DNA of 16,761 nt, from positions 1 through 16,761 of the forward strand of contig DAOWKM010000045.1 in assembly GCA_030643695.1 (NCBI GenBank), given 5' to 3'. A program made the translations under genes and the position numbers. Of this stretch, positions 12,865-16,761 are shown one piece after another. The stretch is from Dehalococcoidia bacterium (GTDB taxonomy: Bacteria > Chloroflexota > Dehalococcoidia > Dehalococcoidales > DAOWKM01). Numbering within the stretch: position 1 is the first letter of the stretch; every line of letters starts with the position of its first letter. A model generated the notes under the pieces. The model was not told the DNA's origin. It worked only from the letters and a program-made list of their open reading frames with translations, and did no database searches.

Positions 12865-12912
12865 CTAGCCTTCCATGTTGTAGCCATCAATTATGGCTTC
12901 AGCACGACACAT
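12865..12912 (-). CDS. Possible 15-codon leader peptide upstream of the DUF1638 gene
   Basis: ATG at 12910-12912 has GAGG 6 nt upstream (GAGGATAAAAATG) and encodes MCRAEAIIDGYNMEG, then stops with TAG 4 nt before the DUF1638 ATG. The Met-Cys start and the Asp near residue 9 recall the CooT N-terminus (MCLTGVYVDS) two genes on. It could be a translated leader that couples initiation of the next gene, or the remnant of a second CooT gene. There is no direct evidence that it is translated. Confidence 0.35.
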   Translation of the reverse strand: MCRAEAIIDGYNMEG

Positions 12913-12987
12913 TTTTATCCTCTTCTTTTCTTCTGTTGACTATTCTATCCACCTTGTTATGACGGGTTCAATCGTATTAGTGACGCC

Positions 12988-13545
12988 CTAAGGCTTCTTT
13001 CTGAAATTCAGAACTTGACCTTTTTCGAGACACTTGTTGTCATGAATAAGGGTACCAGAATATTCGCTTTCCAGATAAAAATTGGCGCTCTCAATTTCGT
13101 CTCTGGCATCTAATTCCATATGCTTTGGCCAAACTGAAATAAATGCAGAGGGTTTCATGATTCTATAAATTTCACCTAGTAGTTTTCTTCTATCTCCTGC
13201 CTGTGGCAAGTAGTAGGAGTGAAAAACGTCAAAAAGCAGAACTACATCAACAGACTCATCAGCTAACCTAATCCGTGGCTCTCCTGATGTGTCTATCCTT
13301 TCTATATTTCCCAAACCTTCCAATTTAGCCTTTTGTATCAACTTGTCCAAAGCTTTCCTGTCCTTATCTAATGCATATACTTTACCTTCTTCACCCACTA
13401 GCCTAGCCGCTGGAATAGTATATGTGCCGGAACCACAGCCGAAATCGAGTGCAATGTGCCGCTTGTTAATGCCTACTGCTTTTAATACTTCTGCGGCTCG
13501 TGATTCTAGCTCCATTTCTCTCACAACCATGATGGGGGAGCTCAT
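12988..13545 (-). CDS. Class I SAM-dependent methyltransferase, small
   Basis: This Rossmann-fold methyltransferase has 185 residues from the chosen ATG. Motif I is ALDFGCGSGTYTIPA (about residues 32-46), the acidic ribose-binding residue is in KVYALDKDR, and VDVVLLFDVFHSYYL and EIYRIMKPSAFISVWPKH follow. It resembles the YcgJ/UbiE-type group; no substrate is evident. The start is uncertain. A TTG at 13608 would overlap the Fur-family gene by 50 nt. The ATG at 13543-13545 gives a 13-nt gap and begins just ahead of the conserved region, so I prefer it, although its ribosome binding site is weak. It lies directly downstream of the Fur-family regulator, which suggests a metal-controlled methylation step. 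Confidence 0.85.
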   Translation of the reverse strand: MSSPIMVVREMELESRAAEVLKAVGINKRHIALDFGCGSGTYTIPAARLVGEEGKVYALDKDRKALDKLIQKAKLEGLGNIERIDTSGEPRIRLADESVDVVLLFDVFHSYYLPQAGDRRKLLGEIYRIMKPSAFISVWPKHMELDARDEIESANFYLESEYSGTLIHDNKCLEKGQVLNFRKKP

Positions 13546-13558
13546 ATTCTTACCATCT

Positions 13559-14026
13559 TCAAGAACTACCTTTCGCTTCCTCCCTGCATTCCTTGCAGTA
13601 TCCCTCAAGATATAACTCAGCTTTAGTCACATTAAAGCCGTGTTCGCTTTGCACCTTGTCCACTAGCTTGTGTATTAGGGAGCTCTTAAACTCTATGACC
13701 GCCCCACAACCCTTGCACACCAGATGCTGGTGCTCACCCAACTGCTTTACCTCATAATAGCAACGTACCTGTCCCAGACGTCTCTCATCCACTAAATCCA
13801 ACTCCTTGAACAAGCGGAGACTACGATATACTGTGGCCAAGCTGATAGACTCGTCCATGCTGCTGGCACGCCGGTAGAGTTCCTTGGCATCTATATGCCC
13901 GCGGGTATCACGGATTAGTTTCAAAAGCAACCGTCGCTGGGCAGTTACTGGATGACCCTTCAATTCAATGTTGGAGTTGCGAATGTTTCTCATTCTCATA
14001 CTCGTCATTCTAACCGCTTTGTCCAT
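13559..14026 (-). CDS. Fur/PerR/Zur-family metalloregulator
   Basis: This DNA-binding metal or peroxide sensor has 155 residues. The winged-helix domain covers about residues 22-85: VTAQRRLLLKLIRDTRGHID, then ISLATVYRSLRLFKELDLVD as the recognition region. The dimerisation domain has structural zinc ligands in CKGC (Cys104, Cys107) and CKEC (Cys144, Cys147) and regulatory-type histidines in GEHQHLVC. The metal sensed (Fe, Zn, Mn, Ni) or a PerR role cannot be decided from sequence alone. Several in-frame ATGs occur in the first 12 codons (14026, 14008, 13999, 13993) and none has a good Shine-Dalgarno, so the exact start is uncertain. It is the first gene of the minus-strand accessory cluster and is divergent from the racemase gene, so it may control both sides. 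Confidence 0.92.
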   Translation of the reverse strand: MDKAVRMTSMRMRNIRNSNIELKGHPVTAQRRLLLKLIRDTRGHIDAKELYRRASSMDESISLATVYRSLRLFKELDLVDERRLGQVRCYYEVKQLGEHQHLVCKGCGAVIEFKSSLIHKLVDKVQSEHGFNVTKAELYLEGYCKECREEAKGSS

Positions 14027-14141
14027 CTATATCAACGAGATATGACTCCTCTCCATCCTCGGCATTCAGAAATACATATCAAGCTATTTATAATTCCATC
14101 ACTCCTAAGGCACACTTTCAGTTTAAGGATGGAGTCCAATT

Positions 14142-14150
14142 TGCTATAAT
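14142..14150 (+). promoter_or_regulatory. Extended -10 promoter for the racemase-family gene
   Basis: TGCTATAAT is a perfect TATAAT (14145-14150) with the TGn extension. The best -35 candidate, TTTAAG at 14122-14127 with a 17-nt spacer, is poor. Transcription near 14157 leaves a 37-nt leader before ATG 14194. The intergenic region is shared with the Fur-family gene, so control by that regulator is possible. Confidence 0.55.
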
Positions 14151-14193
14151 TGGGCTTTGTCAGGCTGAGAGAAGATAAGGTAGAGGAGAAGCT

Positions 14194-14904
14194 ATGAAAA
14201 AAATGGGTATTTTAGGCGGAATGTCTCCAGAGTCAACAGTAGAATACTATCGTGTTATCATTACTCTTTGTCGTCAAAGAGGAATGGGGCACCGCTATCC
14301 GGTAATTATTGTATATAGCCTGAACTTTCAGGGGTTTATTAGCCTGGTGGAGTCAGGAAACTTGCCAGAAGTGATTAGCCTCCTTTATGAAGCAATCGAT
14401 TCACTGTCTCACGCAGGTGCGGACTTTGCCCTTATGGCGTCAAATACGCCGCACATAGTTTTCAACGAGGTGGCTGATAGGTCACCCATCCCGCTTTTGA
14501 GTATTGTTGAGGAGACCGGCAAGGCGGCAAAAAGCTCAGGATTTTCCAGAGTAGGTTTGTTCGGCACAAAATTCACTATGGAAGCTGACTTCTACAGCAA
14601 TGTTCTTTGGAACAAATATGGCATATCTGTGGTTACTCCCGAAAAAGCCGACCAAGACTATATCCACCACAAAATTATGACCCAGCTTGTAAATGGCTAT
14701 ATTGTTGATGAAACCCGGCAAGAACTATCAAGGATTGCCAGAAAGATGGCCGACAAAGAAGATATTGAAGCCCTGATATTAGGGTGCACAGAATTACCAC
14801 TGATTCTCTCTGAAGAGGTTGTTAGCATCCCAGTTCTTAATACCACTAGAATTCATGCCGAGGCCGCCCTAGACTTTTCTCAATCCGGCAATTTTCAGGA
14901 GTAA
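14194..14904 (+). CDS. Aspartate/glutamate racemase-family protein with Ser in place of the first catalytic Cys
   Basis: This is a PLP-independent amino-acid racemase fold of two alpha/beta lobes, 236 residues, the usual length. MKKMGILGGMSPESTVEYYR is the typical N-terminus. The first active-site motif reads MASNTPH (residues 81-87), with Ser83 where two-cysteine racemases have Cys. The second, LILGCTELPL, keeps Cys198. One-cysteine members are known: in E. coli YgeA, as I recall, Thr83/Cys197 makes an L-Asp/L-Glu-specific racemase. A similar one-directional or altered specificity is likely here. The ATG at 14194 has GAGGAG 5 nt upstream. It is a single-gene unit between the Fur-family regulator (divergent) and amrS. 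It may make D-amino acids for peptidoglycan or act in amino-acid degradation; the sequence does not decide. Confidence 0.88.
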   Translation: MKKMGILGGMSPESTVEYYRVIITLCRQRGMGHRYPVIIVYSLNFQGFISLVESGNLPEVISLLYEAIDSLSHAGADFALMASNTPHIVFNEVADRSPIPLLSIVEETGKAAKSSGFSRVGLFGTKFTMEADFYSNVLWNKYGISVVTPEKADQDYIHHKIMTQLVNGYIVDETRQELSRIARKMADKEDIEALILGCTELPLILSEEVVSIPVLNTTRIHAEAALDFSQSGNFQE

Positions 14905-14968
14905 AGTCAGATTTAAATCCGCCCCTCACTGGACAATATACTATATTATTCCCGTACCCCCATCCAGC

Positions 14969-15049
14969 ATGTCGGAGGAGAAAGTCGGAGTTTTGCCTTT
15001 CGTACACCACATTGAGGAAGAGGAGGACAAGGAGGTAAGGGTGATATAA
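14969..15049 (+). CDS. Possible 26-codon small ORF upstream of amrS
   Basis: ATG at 14969 encodes MSEEKVGVLPFVHHIEEEED, then KEVRVI and TAA. The composition looks protein-like (acidic, with alternating hydrophobics), but there is no Shine-Dalgarno upstream and no recognised family. It may be a gene remnant or chance. The MSEEKVGV start recalls the first residues of HdrA-type proteins, which is far too short a match to assign. Confidence 0.2.
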   Translation: MSEEKVGVLPFVHHIEEEEDKEVRVI

Positions 15050-15081
15050 ATATCAATCTACAGGCTATAACTGATGACGGA

Positions 15082-15094
15082 GCAGTGATATAAT
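15082..15094 (+). promoter_or_regulatory. Extended -10 promoter for amrS-amrB
   Basis: GCAGTGATATAAT contains TGATATAAT, an extended -10 with a perfect TATAAT at 15089-15094. No convincing -35 is seen (TATAAC at 15066-15071). A start near 15101 gives a leader of about 13 nt that holds the ribosome binding site AGAGG. The identical 13 bases form the -10 region at 3559-3571. Confidence 0.5.
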
Positions 15095-15113
15095 TAAGCT
15101 AAGAGGAAACTAT

Positions 15114-16163
15114 ATGGAAAAGCCAATGCGCGAGGCAATGCTCTATGAAAAGCTCCCCGGCTCCAGAGTAAGGTGCAATATTTGCCAGCGGCGCTGTGTC
15201 ATAAATCCGGAGAAATTTGGTGTCTGCCAAATGTATCAGAATAGAGACGGTGTTCTGTATAACATGAACTATGCGGTAGTGTCATCAGTAGCCGCTGACC
15301 CTATTGAAAAGAAACCGTTATTCCACTTCTTCCCTGATACTCTAGCCCTTTCCCTGGGCACCTGGGGCTGTAACTTTCATTGCCAGCACTGTCAGAACTG
15401 GGAGATTTCCTCTCCTGAAATTAGCCAGCCGTGGCGTGGCTCTCAGGAAATCCAACCTCAAGCGGCTATAGAGCTGGCGAAACGCTACCAATGCGATGGC
15501 ATTGCCTGGACATACAATGAGCCCAGTATCTGGTTTGAATATACCCTGGACTCAGCCAAACTGGCTAAGCAGAACAACCTGTATACCGTCTATGTGACCA
15601 ACGGCTACCTGACCCCAGAGGCACTGGATACTATCGGGCCCTATCTGGATGCCTGGCGGGTTGATGTTAAGGGTTTCTCTGATTCCCTTTATCGCGACCT
15701 GGCAAGGGTAACTCACTGGCGGAGAATACTTGATGTTGCCAAGCGGGCTAAAGATAAGTGGAATATGCATGTTGAGGTGGTTACCAACATCATACCTACT
15801 ATGAATGATGATGACCAGCAACTTGAGGACATCGCTAACTGGATAAGAGATGACCTGGGTGAGCTAACCCCGTGGCATGTAACTCGGTTCTACCCCAATT
15901 TCCGTATGATGCACTTACCGCCAACCCCGGTATCCACCCTGGAGCATGCCTATGATATTGGTAGGAAAGCCGGTCTTAGGTTTGTCTATGCCGGCAATGT
16001 TCCCGGGCATAAGAGTGAGAGCACCTTCTGCTACTCCTGCGGCAGGCTCATTGTAGAAAGGGTTGGCTATCAAACTAAGGTAGTAGGTCTGGAAGGTTCA
16101 AGGTGCAAGTTCTGCGGGGCAGAGCTTAATTTCAGGACATCCGGGGTAAAGGAGGGAGCATAA
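15114..16163 (+). CDS. amrS: AmmeMemoRadiSam system radical SAM enzyme
   Basis: This radical S-adenosylmethionine protein has 349 residues, the usual AmrS length. The 4Fe-4S motif C-x3-C-x2-C is GCNFHCQHCQNW (Cys86, Cys90, Cys93). Ahead of it is a cysteine-rich N-terminus (Cys21, Cys24, Cys28, Cys38) typical of the PflA-like AmrS group. GIAWTYNEPSIW and WRVDVKGF are family segments, and a C-terminal zinc-ribbon-like CYSCG...CKFCG (306-309, 331-334) closes the protein. It occurs widely with MEMO (AmrB) and AMMECR1 (AmrA) proteins; the reaction is not established to my knowledge. The ATG at 15114 has GAGG 7 nt upstream. Its TAA overlaps the ATG of amrB by one base (TAATG), so the two are translationally coupled. 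Confidence 0.95.
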   Translation: MEKPMREAMLYEKLPGSRVRCNICQRRCVINPEKFGVCQMYQNRDGVLYNMNYAVVSSVAADPIEKKPLFHFFPDTLALSLGTWGCNFHCQHCQNWEISSPEISQPWRGSQEIQPQAAIELAKRYQCDGIAWTYNEPSIWFEYTLDSAKLAKQNNLYTVYVTNGYLTPEALDTIGPYLDAWRVDVKGFSDSLYRDLARVTHWRRILDVAKRAKDKWNMHVEVVTNIIPTMNDDDQQLEDIANWIRDDLGELTPWHVTRFYPNFRMMHLPPTPVSTLEHAYDIGRKAGLRFVYAGNVPGHKSESTFCYSCGRLIVERVGYQTKVVGLEGSRCKFCGAELNFRTSGVKEGA

Positions 16164-16761
16164 TGATTAGGAATCCTGTGGTAGCTGGGCAATTCTATCC
16201 AGACTCGCCTGACCAACTTAAGGCAATGATTAAGGAGATGGTTGATAAGAAAGCAGAAAAAGAGGAGGTAATCGGTCTGCTTTCCCCTCACGCCGGCTAT
16301 ATCTACTCAGGACCAGTGGCTGGCGCTACTATATCCAGAATCAAGTTTAAGGACACCTTTATCATTATGGGTCCTAATCATACGGGAAGGGGAAGACCGC
16401 TCAGTATTATGACCGAAGGCACCTGGAAAACGCCCCTGGGGGAGGTGGAGATTGACTCGGAACTGGCTAAGCAGATTTTAGCCACATCTAGCCACTTGGA
16501 AGAAGACCCTATCGCTCATCAATTTGAACACTCTATTGAGGTTCAACTCCCATTTTTACAATATTTCAAGAAAGATATTAAGCTCGTGCCTATTATATTC
16601 TCCTACTCTACTGGCGATATTTACAAAGAAATCGGCAAGGAGCTTGCCCAAGCCATTAAGGATTTGAGTAGAGAGGTGGTAATCATCGCCTCAAGCGATA
16701 TGACCCACTATGAGCCTCAAGAATCGGCTCGGAAGAAGGATACTCAGGCTATAGAAGCTAT
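16163..16761 (+). CDS. amrB: AmmeMemoRadiSam system protein B (MEMO1 family), partial
   Basis: This is the first 199 codons of an AmrB/MEMO protein, truncated by the right edge (the family is about 265-300 residues). The fold is related to extradiol dioxygenases of the LigB class. Visible motifs are the N-terminal RNPVVAGQFYPDSPDQLK, LLSPHAGYIYSGPVAG (His43), IIMGPNHTGRG (His73), FEHSIEVQLPFLQYF and VIIASSDMTHYE. His43 and His73 correspond to the active-site-like histidines known in MEMO; the matching Cys would lie beyond the edge. GGAGGG at 16151-16156, inside the end of amrS, is 6 nt before the ATG. An AMMECR1-domain gene (amrA) or fusion is expected just outside the window. Its biochemical role is unknown. 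Confidence 0.95.
   Translation, partial: MIRNPVVAGQFYPDSPDQLKAMIKEMVDKKAEKEEVIGLLSPHAGYIYSGPVAGATISRIKFKDTFIIMGPNHTGRGRPLSIMTEGTWKTPLGEVEIDSELAKQILATSSHLEEDPIAHQFEHSIEVQLPFLQYFKKDIKLVPIIFSYSTGDIYKEIGKELAQAIKDLSREVVIIASSDMTHYEPQESARKKDTQAIEA

Noticed and set aside
14051..14134. Inverted repeat CTCCATCC / GGATGGAG as a Fur-type operator
   Set aside because: The arms are only 8 bp and nearly 70 nt apart, unlike the compact AT-rich palindromes bound by Fur-family proteins.
1..16761. CRISPR arrays, tRNA genes, insertion sequences or prophage
   Set aside because: I saw no regularly spaced repeats, tRNA-like cloverleaf ends, transposase motifs or phage genes on either strand by reading; no computation was run.

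Overview
The window reads like chromosomal DNA of an anaerobic bacterium. My best guess is a Chloroflexota/Dehalococcoidia-like lineage, probably from an environmental genome. This is inference, not a database result. The grounds are an archaeal-type bifunctional FBP aldolase/phosphatase, a cob(I)alamin adenosyltransferase beside acyl-CoA metabolism genes, an AmrS-AmrB (radical SAM / MEMO) pair, a CooT-like nickel protein, a Fur-family regulator and small ferredoxin-like genes. Start codons are mixed (ATG, GTG, TTG). I found no tRNA, rRNA, CRISPR array, transposase or phage gene.

Layout. (1) 1-3415, minus strand: an operon of two acyl-CoA dehydrogenase subunits that look like a heteromeric pair, then cobO, then the start of FBP aldolase/phosphatase, which runs off the left edge. 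A strong sigma70-type promoter lies at about 3475-3504. (2) 3611-6322, plus strand: an acyl-CoA carboxylase carboxyltransferase subunit transcribed divergently from the dehydrogenases, followed by hisA and hisI. Regions 1 and 2 together suggest acyl-CoA oxidation or propionyl/methylmalonyl-CoA metabolism with B12 supply, joined to two histidine steps. (3) 6327-8793, minus strand: coaE, rplU, rpmA, rpmE, a Rho-independent terminator, then a DUF1385 membrane protein. A promoter overlaps the end of coaE and serves the ribosomal-protein genes. (4) 9093-14026, minus strand: an accessory cluster running Fur-family regulator, methyltransferase, DUF1638 protein, CooT-like protein, thioredoxin-reductase-like flavoprotein lacking the redox cysteine pair, second methyltransferase, unknown 202-residue protein, frameshifted two-cluster ferredoxin, and TusA-like protein lacking its cysteine. 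(5) 14194-16761, plus strand: an Asp/Glu racemase-family protein with Ser in place of the first catalytic Cys, then amrS and a partial amrB.

The most unusual signals are these. The conserved genes hisA and rplU have no ATG/GTG/TTG codon at their proper N-termini. They appear to start at ATA and ATT, each behind a well-placed Shine-Dalgarno sequence. A palindromic G-rich element with a four-run G-quadruplex motif abuts the hisI start codon. A ferredoxin gene missed by simple ORF calling is broken by a shift at a (TG) repeat. The region 4 cluster joins predicted metal sensing, nickel binding, methyl transfer and redox proteins in a combination I do not recognise as a named system.
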